5,571 nt of DNA from DATFYI01 sp035315125 (lineage in GTDB: Bacteria > Chloroflexota > Anaerolineae > Anaerolineales > Anaerolineaceae). A program made the position numbers and the translations under genes. The stretch spans positions 1 through 5,571 of the forward strand of contig DATFYI010000223.1 of NCBI GenBank assembly GCA_035315125.1. Direction: 5' to 3'. The notes below the pieces were generated by a model that ran no database searches, was not told where the DNA came from, and saw only the letters and a list, made by a program, of their open reading frames with translations. Below, piece after piece: positions 1-5,571 of the stretch (the first letter of the stretch is position 1; the number at the start of each line of letters is the position of its first letter).

Positions 1-426
1 TTGCCCGGGCTGCCAAAAAACTGATTGAAACAGATTGGGCGTTGTAGAAAACAAAATCAGCAATATCAAGCCAGCCGCCGCCATCCCAAGCCAAACCGGA
101 CTGGGCAGATGACTTTGGCGGAAAACCGGTACTAATGCCCAAGAAAGCGCCAGAAACCACAACGTAATAACAACTACTGGAAAAACCGCCGCGCCGCCCG
201 AACCGGCGATACTAAGCAGGAGAGAGAAGACAATGGATGTGAAGCGCCCGGACCAGCCGTTGTACCAATATAAAATACCAACCCAGAAACCTAAATGGTT
301 CATGCTGGCGGCCCGGCAAAAGTCGTCTGAATGCATACGGGTAAAAGTGCCCAGATAGGCCAGACCAGCCAGCGCTAATATTGGTGACAGAATTGCTGCC
401 AGAAGTGTTCCAGCTCGTAATTTCAT
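1..426 (-). CDS. Polytopic membrane protein, DUF6056-like, N-terminal part only (cut by window edge)
   Basis: An uninterrupted reading frame runs from ATG at 426 to the left edge (142 codons, no stop), so the 3' part lies outside the window. Visible protein: hydrophobic segment at about residues 5-27, a short loop with SDDFCRAA (33-40), then ILYWYNGWSGRF (51-62), and further hydrophobic segments at about 63-75, 76-100 and 111-128, ending in VFWQPG. An acidic DD pair just after the first membrane helix followed by a W-Y-N-x-W-S-G-R-F block is, from memory, characteristic of DUF6056 proteins, a polytopic GT-C-like family often found in surface-glycan loci. A glycosyltransferase role is therefore only inferred. 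Start choice: ATG 426 is preferred although no clear Shine-Dalgarno motif precedes it; an in-frame GTG at 447 would add seven residues. A TTG at 471 overlaps the putative -10 box and is unlikely. The gene follows the fucosyltransferase gene on the same strand, 91 bp downstream. Confidence 0.8.
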   Translation of the reverse strand, partial: MKLRAGTLLAAILSPILALAGLAYLGTFTRMHSDDFCRAASMNHLGFWVGILYWYNGWSGRFTSIVFSLLLSIAGSGGAAVFPVVVITLWFLALSWALVPVFRQSHLPSPVWLGMAAAGLILLILFSTTPNLFQSVFWQPGQ

Positions 427-470
427 GGGTTTGAATAAAAAAACCACATTGGAATTGGTAGAATTCTGCA

Positions 471-479
471 ATTATAGCA
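471..479 (-). promoter_or_regulatory. Putative extended -10 promoter for the DUF6056-like gene
   Basis: Read on the minus strand this is TGCTATAAT, a perfect consensus -10 hexamer (476-471) preceded by the TGn extension of an extended -10 promoter. Seventeen bases further upstream lies TTAAAT (499-494), a weak -35 match (3 of 6), which is acceptable for an extended -10 element. Transcription would begin near 464 and leave a leader of about 38 nt before ATG 426. This would give the membrane protein its own promoter in addition to any readthrough from the fucosyltransferase gene. AT-rich DNA produces such matches by chance, so support is moderate. Confidence 0.45.
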
Positions 480-517
480 TTAAGAAAAACGGGATTTAAT
501 AAAAGCAAAAGAAAAGT

Positions 518-1393
518 TTATAATTTAATCCATCCAGCCGGCAATAAATCTTTATTATTATTTTTTGAGGCAAACCATTTGGATGGGGAAATTACGATTT
601 TATCTGGCGATACGCCTAACCAGGCTCCCCACCAGCTATAGGAGCTATTTGCAATGATGTGATGGTTGCATAAGCTCATCAGATATAATTGTTGGACGTC
701 TGAATTTTCGCCATCTTCTTGAACAATGATGGATGGCGATTCCAGACAAAAATTATTTTGAACCCATTCAGGTTCATCCGAAAAAATAAAGAAAAGCGGG
801 TCAGGAACTTTCAATCGGATCATCTCGACTGCTCTTTGATAATATTCTAAAGTGAGGGAACCATAGCGCGCATTAAAATGTGGATTGTGAGCATAATCAC
901 CTCGCCGGATGTGGATACTGATCGATACGCTGGATTGAATTTGGGCAGACAAAGATTGATAATTGGGGGTAAGGGGAGAATTCAATTGAAAATCTTGCCG
1001 GATGATTTTTTCAATGGGCTTGAAATACTGCTCACTTTGCCAATATCCCTTTAAGAAAACATTATTGGGTACATTGAGGATAGCCGGAGCAAATTCATTT
1101 CCGATTTGTACAACATATCGCCGTCTATAGTATGGCAACAGGGACTGATATTTTCTAAAAACACGCGCCAAAAAATCCTTGCGTTTCATATAATCAAAAT
1201 ATTTCAAGTCATTTTCAACAGCAATTTCAGCGCTTATTTGATATTGATCTAGGCGGTACTTACGCAAGGTTTGCTTTTGAAACCAGGAAAGATCCAATTT
1301 TAATTTATCCCCTCGTTCTACAGCCAGACGCCGTCCCAGGGCATATTGGAACAATTGATTTCCCAATCCACCCATTATTTTTACAATAATCAA
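518..1393 (-). CDS. GT11 family glycosyltransferase, probable alpha-1,2-fucosyltransferase
   Basis: The 291-residue product has the layout and usual length of bacterial GT11 (PF01531) enzymes, which transfer L-fucose from GDP-fucose, typically in alpha-1,2 linkage to a galactose, at the cytoplasmic side during glycan assembly. Seen motifs: N-terminal GGLGNQLFQYALGRRLA (8-24), the block GYWQSEQYF (116-124), the nucleotide-sugar-binding HIRRGDY (161-167, H-x-R-R-x-D type), FSDEP (204-208), and CNHHIIANSSYSWWGAWLG (242-260), ending in LPAGWIKL. No signal peptide or membrane segment is evident, and nothing conserved seems missing. The start is TTG at 1393: it has an AGGGA ribosome-binding site and gives the usual family N-terminus MIIVK-GGLGNQ. 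The ATG at 1375 would begin within the conserved motif and has no such site. The two lines of the gene that were counted are 28% and 35% G+C, well below the exporter genes, which hints at separate acquisition. Donor and linkage are inferred from the family; some GT11 members have other acceptors. Confidence 0.93.
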   Translation of the reverse strand: MIIVKIMGGLGNQLFQYALGRRLAVERGDKLKLDLSWFQKQTLRKYRLDQYQISAEIAVENDLKYFDYMKRKDFLARVFRKYQSLLPYYRRRYVVQIGNEFAPAILNVPNNVFLKGYWQSEQYFKPIEKIIRQDFQLNSPLTPNYQSLSAQIQSSVSISIHIRRGDYAHNPHFNARYGSLTLEYYQRAVEMIRLKVPDPLFFIFSDEPEWVQNNFCLESPSIIVQEDGENSDVQQLYLMSLCNHHIIANSSYSWWGAWLGVSPDKIVISPSKWFASKNNNKDLLPAGWIKL

Positions 1394-1399
1394 GCTGTA

Positions 1400-1404
1400 T
1401 CCCT
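1400..1404 (-). promoter_or_regulatory. Ribosome-binding site that decides the TTG start of the GT11 gene
   Basis: On the minus strand AGGGA is followed by a 6-nt spacer (1399-1394) and then TTG at 1393. The alternative ATG at 1375 is preceded only by AT-rich sequence without a purine-rich motif. This favours the TTG initiation codon, in agreement with the N-terminal residues usual for the family. Confidence 0.55.
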
Positions 1405-1482
1405 AAATATTAATCGCATTTTGGGATTCAAGTATTTTTAGTCTCCCCATTCCTAATTAATTATTTCAATGTCGGATATATT

Positions 1483-1514
1483 TTTCCCAAAAATGTTGTA
1501 AGGAGATTGGGAAA
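1483..1514. repeat. Inverted repeat in the divergent intergenic region
   Basis: TTTCCCAA (1483-1490) and its exact reverse complement TTGGGAAA (1507-1514) are separated by 16 nt. In RNA the stem could be extended by two U-G pairs. It sits in the 186-bp stretch between the start of the fucosyltransferase gene (minus) and the upstream limit of the 534-residue membrane protein frame (plus). Neither strand shows a run of T directly after the second arm, so it does not look like an intrinsic terminator. It could be an operator read by both divergent genes, but 8-bp arms in AT-rich DNA may also arise by chance. Confidence 0.4.
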
Positions 1515-1569
1515 GGCAATAAACCGTTGACGAGGCAGTCCTCATCTGATAAAGCATCTAGTATTCAAT

Positions 1570-1575
1570 TATAAT
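1570..1575 (+). promoter_or_regulatory. Putative -10 box of the GT-C-like membrane protein gene
   Basis: A perfect TATAAT lies 46 nt before ATG 1622. It would start transcription near 1582, giving a leader of about 40 nt that includes the GAGGTG ribosome-binding site. No good -35 hexamer stands at the right distance: the 17-nt position holds TGATAA, and the better TTGACG at 1527-1532 is too far (37 nt) for this -10. An alternative promoter pairs that TTGACG with TAAAGC at 1550-1555 (17-nt spacer). The evidence is one good hexamer only. Confidence 0.35.
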
Positions 1576-1611
1576 TTAGGTGGCCTGGGCGTACAATAAT
1601 CTTGCGCCTCC

Positions 1612-1617
1612 GAGGTG
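1612..1617 (+). promoter_or_regulatory. Strong Shine-Dalgarno motif that decides the ATG 1622 start
   Basis: GAGGTG is fully complementary to the anti-Shine-Dalgarno core and is followed by 4 nt (TTTT) before ATG 1622, six from the end of GAGG. The frame is open back to a GTG at 1580, but that codon immediately follows TATAAT and would lie at or before the expected transcription start. The ATG at 1622 is therefore the better start, making the protein 534 rather than 548 residues. Confidence 0.7.
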
Positions 1618-1621
1618 TTTT

Positions 1622-3226
1622 ATGCCAATCTCATCTAATGGATCGCTGCAATCAAACCTTCATAGATCCTGGAAAACGCCGAAATCGATTGCCTGGCTGT
1701 TTACCTTGCCGGTAAAAACCACTTCAGCTATCCTGACAATTGCGATGGTACTGCTGGGTTTATTTTGCTACTTCTGGTATATCAGTTCGGGGCAGATGGT
1801 TTTACCGCACAATGGAACTGATTATTTCGATCTTCAAGCGCAGGGTTATCTTAAAGGTCAATTGAGCCTGCCGGTGCAACCAGATCCTAGACTGCTGGCC
1901 ATGGCAAATCCGTATGACTATAAAGCCCGCGGCAACTTACCGGTATTATGGGACGCTTCGTTATATCAGGGACATTATTATTTGTATTGGGGACCGACTC
2001 CGGCGATACTCGCTGCAGTCGTTAAGCTGGTTCACCCGCGGCAAGTCACCGATGCAGATCTGGTGCTGCTATTTGAAAGTGTCACTCTGATTTTTGGCGC
2101 TTCTTTAATTAGCCATTTGCGTTCCAGACTATTTCCTGATTTGCCCGGATGGATCATTCTTCCACCGCTAATTATGCTGGGTTTTGCCAACCCGCTGCTC
2201 TATATCCTTAACCGGCCCTCTGTATATGAAGCAGCAATCACTGGCGGGCAGGCTTTTCTGATCGTTGGTTTATTCTTTGCCATCCTCTCAATCGATGGGC
2301 AGACCGTTCGCACCAGTTTTCTGGCTTTGGCAGGCATCTGTTGGGCCTTTTCAATCGGCTCGCGCCAGGATTTGATCCCGGCGATTGCCTTTCTATCCAT
2401 CGGAACAGCAATCTATATCTTGAAATTTGCTCCAAAAGAAATACATATACGGGCAATGATTGTTCTGGGTTTTCCCCTGGCGCTAGGTGTTATAGGTTTG
2501 GGGGGATATGATATGGCGCGGTTTGGATCTGTCCTGGAGACTGGTCACAACTACCAACTGACCGGGGTGGCCTCCCCAGCAAAGGGTCATCTGATTATTT
2601 CGCCTGGATACATCCTGCCAAACTTTTATAACTATCTATTCCGACCAATCCAGCTCAGCAGCAAATTTCCTTTTCTATCCGCTCCCAAGGTTAAACAATC
2701 GCAGTGGCCGTTTTTTATCCGTTTGATCGCCCCTTACAGTTTAACGGAACCTGTTATAGGAATTCTCTGGACGTTACCTTTCGGCCTTTTTGCGTTAGTT
2801 CCGGTGCTTTTCCAGAGGTGGTCGATGGTATGGAGAACAGGCCGGGGGCAAATACCGTCGATTTCATTTCGATCTCATGCGTCTGATACCCAAGAGCGCC
2901 TCTTTCGCTGGCTTTTTTGGGGACTGGCAGGAACAATATTGTTAACCGGTGGGCTGCTTTTAGTCTATATCACGGCCTCGATGCGTTATGAGCTTGATGT
3001 ACTTCCTCTTATGGCGATTTTAGCCTTTCTAGGTTTCGCCTGGGGCTATCAGCTTTTAGGTTCACATAGAAAGCTGCACAGGGTTTACGTTTGCGTAGCA
3101 GTAATCTTGCTGCTATATACCTTGATAGTCGGGTTGCTATTAGGTTTCACAGGATATAACAATCATTTTCAAACAGTGAACCCTGACTTATTTGTTCGTT
3201 TGACGAATTTCTTTCCGAAAAATTGA
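1622..3226 (+). CDS. Polytopic membrane protein, GT-C glycosyltransferase-like (function unproven)
   Basis: A 534-residue protein with a short polar N-terminus and roughly 11-12 hydrophobic segments, at about residues 34-54, 124-137, 146-164, 176-196, 205-223, 231-246, 252-267, 277-295, 377-396, 431-452, 457-477 and 488-510. After the first helix comes a large non-membrane loop containing NGTDYFDLQAQGYLKG (64-79) and WDASLYQGHYYLYWGPTPA (110-128). A second soluble stretch at about 297-372 holds RFGSVLETGHNYQLTG, and SMRYELDVLP (453-462) lies late in the protein. An acidic loop after helix 1 followed by many helices is the plan of GT-C enzymes (GT39/ArnT/PMT type), which move sugars from polyprenyl-phosphate donors outside the cytoplasmic membrane. 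The Y-Y-x-Y-W-G-P and SRQD blocks recall uncharacterised members often labelled GT39-like. No specific family is recognised with certainty. It is transcribed away from the fucosyltransferase gene and converges on wzt, 113 bp apart. The start follows the GAGGTG motif; a GTG at 1580 would add 14 residues. Confidence 0.85.
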   Translation: MPISSNGSLQSNLHRSWKTPKSIAWLFTLPVKTTSAILTIAMVLLGLFCYFWYISSGQMVLPHNGTDYFDLQAQGYLKGQLSLPVQPDPRLLAMANPYDYKARGNLPVLWDASLYQGHYYLYWGPTPAILAAVVKLVHPRQVTDADLVLLFESVTLIFGASLISHLRSRLFPDLPGWIILPPLIMLGFANPLLYILNRPSVYEAAITGGQAFLIVGLFFAILSIDGQTVRTSFLALAGICWAFSIGSRQDLIPAIAFLSIGTAIYILKFAPKEIHIRAMIVLGFPLALGVIGLGGYDMARFGSVLETGHNYQLTGVASPAKGHLIISPGYILPNFYNYLFRPIQLSSKFPFLSAPKVKQSQWPFFIRLIAPYSLTEPVIGILWTLPFGLFALVPVLFQRWSMVWRTGRGQIPSISFRSHASDTQERLFRWLFWGLAGTILLTGGLLLVYITASMRYELDVLPLMAILAFLGFAWGYQLLGSHRKLHRVYVCVAVILLLYTLIVGLLLGFTGYNNHFQTVNPDLFVRLTNFFPKN

Positions 3227-3339
3227 TTACTCGACAGAATAACATATGATGAATGCTAATAATCAATGAAAGATGGCCTGCCTATGCCAGTCTCTTGATA
3301 ACCTTTTGGGGAATTATTGAATCCTGTAATAAATATTAT

Positions 3340-4635
3340 TTATGGAATTGCATGCCACTCAATGATTGGGGCAAGCAAACCCGGACGTTTTGCAGTCCAT
3401 AATGGTGAGCTGCTCAATCCCCCACGGATATCGATAACAATTGAGGGATTAATTTTTCCGGGTTTAAATAACCACTGGCGGAAATGAAGGCTACCTAAAA
3501 ATTCAACCCGGTAAGTGCCTTCATTCAATAAGTGCGGAGGGAGGTTACATCTCAAGATGTTCTTACCAATTTTCAATTTTGGCCATTTCTCTTCCGGTTG
3601 ATCCGTTTGATACGACCAAAAGAGAGGCTCACCGTTTTCACTATATACAGCGCATCCAATTGTTAATGATGGATCCGGTTGCTGAATGGTCCCTTCTAAC
3701 TGAAGCCAAACATCTGGATCGTCGTTGTTAATGGGCGGATCTTTTATTTCTCCGTTAGAATCACAAATGAAGATCTTTTGAGGTGTAAACCAGGGATTAT
3801 CGTAGTTTTCGTGGTCAAAAGCCCAAAAACTAGCTTGTTGATCTGAGCGGTCTCCAACCAGATAAGACTTCACCACTTCGCTGACGTCGTCACTCGCTAC
3901 GATTACTTTGCCTGACTTAAGCAAAATGATGGATTTGCACAATCTCTCAATTGAATTCATATTATGGCTGACAAATAATACCGTTCTACCTTGTCCGGCT
4001 ATATCACCCATTTTTCCCAAGGACTTCTTTTGAAATTCTGCATCCCCGACTGCCAGGACTTCATCTACTAATAAAACCTCCGGATCCAGGTGGGCCGCTA
4101 CTGCAAAGGCCAACCGTACATACATGCCGCTCGAAAAGCGTTTGACCGGTGTATTAATGAACTTTTCTACTTCAGCGAAGGCCACGATTTCATCAAATTT
4201 GCGGCGAACTTCTTCTTTGCTCATGCCCAGGATGGCGCCATTTAGATAGATATTTTCCTTGCCGGTCAGCTCGGGATGAAAACCGGTGCCCACTTCCAAT
4301 AGGCTGGCGATACGTCCCTTCACCTTTACGCATCCGCTGGTGGGGGCGGTGACACGTGAAAGGATCTTGAGCAAGGTGCTCTTGCCAGCACCATTCCGGC
4401 CGATGATACCCAGAACCTCGCCCTGTTCTACCGTAAGATTGACATCTTTTAGCGCCCAGAGGATCTCGCCATCGCGGTTGCCGTGGTCAATCTGTCCAAT
4501 TTTAAGCATGGGGTTGGGCAAGCCGCGCTGCCGGGCCCACCAGACCTTCAGATCATTGGAAAGTGTGCCGGTGCCAATCTGGCCCAGGCGGTAGGCTTTG
4601 GATAGATTTTCAACAGAGATAACGGTGTTGCTCAT
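3340..4635 (-). CDS. wzt: Wzt-type ABC transporter ATP-binding protein with C-terminal glycan-recognition-like domain
   Basis: This 431-residue protein is the ATPase of an ABC exporter of undecaprenyl-linked surface polysaccharide (O-antigen or teichoic-acid type), acting at the cytoplasmic face with the Wzm permease. Seen: Walker A GRNGAGKST (79-87), the LLEVGTGFHPELTG block in the Q-loop region (112-125), signature FSSGM (167-171, the usual variant of LSGGQ in this subfamily), Walker B VLLVDE (187-192) followed by VLAVGD, and the switch histidine in FVSHN (221-225). An extra segment at 30-58 before ALKDV is common in this subfamily. Residues from about 265 to 431 form an extra domain rich in beta-type patterns and matching the position of Wzt_C, which in O-antigen exporters binds the glycan end. 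The sequence of this part is weakly conserved, so its substrate cannot be read. G+C falls from about 57% in the ATPase part to about 43% in the C-terminal part. ATG 4635 gives the family-typical MSNTVISVENLSK but has no Shine-Dalgarno motif. TagH-type assignment is an alternative. Confidence 0.93.
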   Translation of the reverse strand: MSNTVISVENLSKAYRLGQIGTGTLSNDLKVWWARQRGLPNPMLKIGQIDHGNRDGEILWALKDVNLTVEQGEVLGIIGRNGAGKSTLLKILSRVTAPTSGCVKVKGRIASLLEVGTGFHPELTGKENIYLNGAILGMSKEEVRRKFDEIVAFAEVEKFINTPVKRFSSGMYVRLAFAVAAHLDPEVLLVDEVLAVGDAEFQKKSLGKMGDIAGQGRTVLFVSHNMNSIERLCKSIILLKSGKVIVASDDVSEVVKSYLVGDRSDQQASFWAFDHENYDNPWFTPQKIFICDSNGEIKDPPINNDDPDVWLQLEGTIQQPDPSLTIGCAVYSENGEPLFWSYQTDQPEEKWPKLKIGKNILRCNLPPHLLNEGTYRVEFLGSLHFRQWLFKPGKINPSIVIDIRGGLSSSPLWTAKRPGLLAPIIEWHAIP

Positions 4636-4640
4636 AGGGG

Positions 4641-4710
4641 GATAGGGGATAGCTGATAACTGGCAGCTAGTAGCGGATAGCGGATGGATTACAGGAGATC
4701 GCTGAGAGCG
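4641..4710 (+). repeat. Degenerate tandem heptamer array (consensus GATAGCK)
   Basis: Cut into sevens from 4641 the sequence reads GATAGGG, GATAGCT, GATAACT, GGCAGCT, AGTAGCG, GATAGCG, GATGGAT, TACAGGA, GATCGCT, GAGAGCG: ten units, nine of which match the consensus at five or more of seven positions. The pattern fades after 4710. Further copies lie at the other end of the same spacer: two in a row on the minus strand (4799-4786), and one on the plus strand (4783-4789) overlapping them. Short degenerate 7-bp intergenic arrays are known as STRR heptamers in cyanobacteria; this one has a different word and relatedness is not claimed. The array starts 5 nt from the wzt start codon. Confidence 0.75.
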
Positions 4711-4799
4711 GGAAAGGGGAATGATACGAAGATTTTGTTTCAGAATTCATCTGTATGATTTATCCTTGAATAGCTCATTGCTGATAGCTATCAGCTATC
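4648..4799. repeat. Long-range imperfect inverted repeat in the wzm-wzt spacer
   Basis: The 20 nt at 4648-4667 match the reverse complement of 4780-4799 at 17 positions, the outer 14 nt at 13. The arms enclose 112 nt. In the wzm-wzt transcript the second arm (4667 to 4648) ends 12 nt before AUG 4635, so a stem could form right at the wzt translation start. The arms consist of the heptamer repeats in opposite orientation, so the structure may simply be a by-product of repeat spread, or the ends of a small non-autonomous element. No target-site duplication was identified. Confidence 0.6.
4780..4795. repeat. Perfect 16-bp palindrome just downstream of the wzm stop
   Basis: GCTGATAGCTATCAGC equals its own reverse complement. 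It lies 6 nt beyond the wzm stop codon and is built from two heptamer units in opposite orientation. It has no loop of its own, so in RNA the central bases would have to open. It overlaps the right arm of the long-range inverted repeat, so a local hairpin and the long stem cannot form together. No T-tract follows on the minus strand, so it is not a typical intrinsic terminator. It could be a dyad binding site or a processing hairpin. Confidence 0.6.
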
Positions 4800-4801
4800 T
4801 T

Positions 4802-5571
4802 CTACACTGTATCCATAAAAGTGGCTTCGACGCGATTGAAAATTACCGTGCCAATGGTGACAACCACCAGCATAAAGCAAAAACTGTAAAGCAGCCCCAT
4901 TGGGTTGACCGAGCCGGCCCCTAAAAAGGCGTAGCGAAAGGCTTCCACGATGGAGGTCATCGGGTTGGCCTGGATCAGCATCTGGTAGCGGGCCGGGATG
5001 GAAGAGGCCGGGTAAATGACCGGGGTGGCGTACATCAAGAGCTGCACGCCAAATTGCACCAAAAAGCGCAGGTCGCGGTACTTGGTGGTGAGAGAGGAGA
5101 TGATAATGCCAAAACCCAGGCCCAAGCCAGCCATCATCAGGATCAACACCGGCGAGAATGCTATCCACCAATTGGGGTGGAGCACGGTGCCCCGTAAAGC
5201 GAAAAAGCCCACGAAGACCAGGAAAAGGGCGAATTGGATGCCGAAGGTGATCAGGCTGGAGATCAGCATGCCGACCGGCACAGCCAGGCGAGGAAAATAG
5301 ACCTTGCCAAACAGGTTTGCGTTATTGACAAAGGTATTGGAGGTGTTGGTCATGCAATCGGCAAAGTAGGTCCAGATGACCGTGCCGGACATATAGAAGA
5401 GGAACTGAGGCAGTCCATCGGTAGGCAACTTGGCAATATTTCCAAAGATGACCGTAAAAATGATAGTGGTCAGCAACGGCTGGATCAAAAACCAGAGTGG
5501 GCCCAGGATGGTTTGCTTGTAAACAGCCACGAAATCACGGCGCACAAACAGCATCACCAGGTCGCGGTAAC
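4802..5571 (-). CDS. wzm: Wzm/TagG-type ABC-2 polysaccharide export permease (5' end cut by window edge)
   Basis: This is the membrane subunit of the polysaccharide exporter, forming the inner-membrane channel with Wzt. The frame is open to the right edge: codons before the GTG at 5557 read YRDL, giving YRDLVMLFVRRDFVAVYKQTI. This is the usual N-terminal amphipathic block of the family, so the real start is beyond 5571 and about 256 residues are visible. From the GTG (residue 1) six hydrophobic segments fall at about 21-40, 52-69, 95-120, 132-157, 167-183 and 220-240. Conserved ABC-2 stretches include YKQTILGPLWFLIQPLLTT (13-31), SSLTTKYRDLRF (154-165) and ANPMTSIVEAFRYAFLG (197-213), with a family-typical end in FNRVEATFMDTV. 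It is followed by wzt on the same strand after 166 bp, an unusually long gap for this pair, probably one operon. Sampled lines give 55-58% G+C. Confidence 0.93.
   Translation of the reverse strand, partial: YRDLVMLFVRRDFVAVYKQTILGPLWFLIQPLLTTIIFTVIFGNIAKLPTDGLPQFLFYMSGTVIWTYFADCMTNTSNTFVNNANLFGKVYFPRLAVPVGMLISSLITFGIQFALFLVFVGFFALRGTVLHPNWWIAFSPVLILMMAGLGLGFGIIISSLTTKYRDLRFLVQFGVQLLMYATPVIYPASSIPARYQMLIQANPMTSIVEAFRYAFLGAGSVNPMGLLYSFCFMLVVVTIGTVIFNRVEATFMDTV

Noticed and set aside
212..508. 98-codon open frame on the minus strand
   Set aside because: It overlaps the DUF6056-like gene in another frame; that gene has a coherent membrane-protein sequence and family motifs, while this frame has none and runs through the promoter region.
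427..517. Terminator after the fucosyltransferase gene
   Set aside because: T-rich runs are present on the minus strand, but no hairpin precedes them.
2200..2456. Two minus-strand frames (66 and 72 codons) inside the GT-C-like gene
   Set aside because: Both are antisense to a well-supported membrane protein, lack recognisable motifs, and overlap each other in different frames.
2704..2936. 60-codon frames on both strands inside the GT-C-like gene
   Set aside because: Shadow frames without motifs or ribosome-binding sites.
3227..3339. Bidirectional terminator between the convergent GT-C-like and wzt genes
   Set aside because: Only a 4-bp TGGC/GCCA stem and the AT-only dyad ATAAATATTATTTAT (3329-3343) were seen; neither has a G+C-rich stem with a T-tract.
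4286..4594. 102-codon plus-strand frame opposite the Wzt ATPase domain
   Set aside because: Antisense to Walker A and neighbouring conserved codons in a G+C-richer stretch, where long antisense frames are expected.
4721..4924. 67-codon plus-strand frame spanning the spacer and the end of wzm
   Set aside because: It covers the repeat spacer and the antisense of conserved wzm codons, with no motif.
4791..5300. 126-codon minus-strand and 94-codon plus-strand frames within wzm
   Set aside because: Alternative frames of a clear ABC-2 permease; their compositions (rich in Pro/Gly/His or in Lys/Arg) are typical of shadow frames.
5555..5557. GTG as the wzm start codon
   Set aside because: The frame stays open to the window edge, and the preceding codons (YRDL) continue the family's N-terminal block, so the real start lies outside.

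Overview
The window is part of a bacterial cell-surface polysaccharide locus. From left to right it holds: the 5' part of a polytopic membrane protein resembling the DUF6056 family (minus strand, cut by the left edge); a complete GT11 family alpha-1,2-fucosyltransferase-like gene (minus); a complete 534-residue polytopic membrane protein resembling GT-C glycosyltransferases (plus); and an ABC exporter pair read on the minus strand. The pair consists of a complete Wzt-type ATPase with a C-terminal glycan-recognition-like domain and a Wzm/TagG-type permease cut by the right edge. No tRNA, rRNA, CRISPR array, transposase or phage gene was seen.

The organism is uncertain. Bacterial start codons and Shine-Dalgarno motifs, and an ABC-dependent (Wzm/Wzt) rather than Wzx/Wzy export system, show only that it is a bacterium. 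The combination of a DUF6056-like protein, a large GT-C-like protein, GT11 and this Wzm/Wzt subtype, together with a degenerate 7-bp intergenic repeat, would fit an environmental lineage such as Chloroflexota (Anaerolineae-like). That is an impression and was not tested.

How the genes may work together (inference): membrane and soluble glycosyltransferases build a glycan that may carry fucose. Wzm forms the inner-membrane channel, and Wzt powers it and may select the finished glycan through its C-terminal domain. Base composition is mosaic. By hand count the Wzt ATPase part (4261-4620) is about 57% G+C and its C-terminal domain (3361-3960) about 43%. Sampled lines of wzm are near 55-58%, and two sampled lines of the fucosyltransferase gene are only 28-35%. 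This fits a conserved exporter core beside exchangeable, glycan-specific genes.

The most unusual non-coding structure is the 166-bp spacer between wzm and wzt (4636-4801). It carries a degenerate heptamer array (consensus GATAGCK), a perfect 16-bp palindrome, and a 20-nt inverted repeat (17/20 matches) whose inner arm ends 12 nt before the wzt start, where no Shine-Dalgarno motif is visible. The rest looks like an ordinary glycan locus; no clearly new multi-gene system was found.
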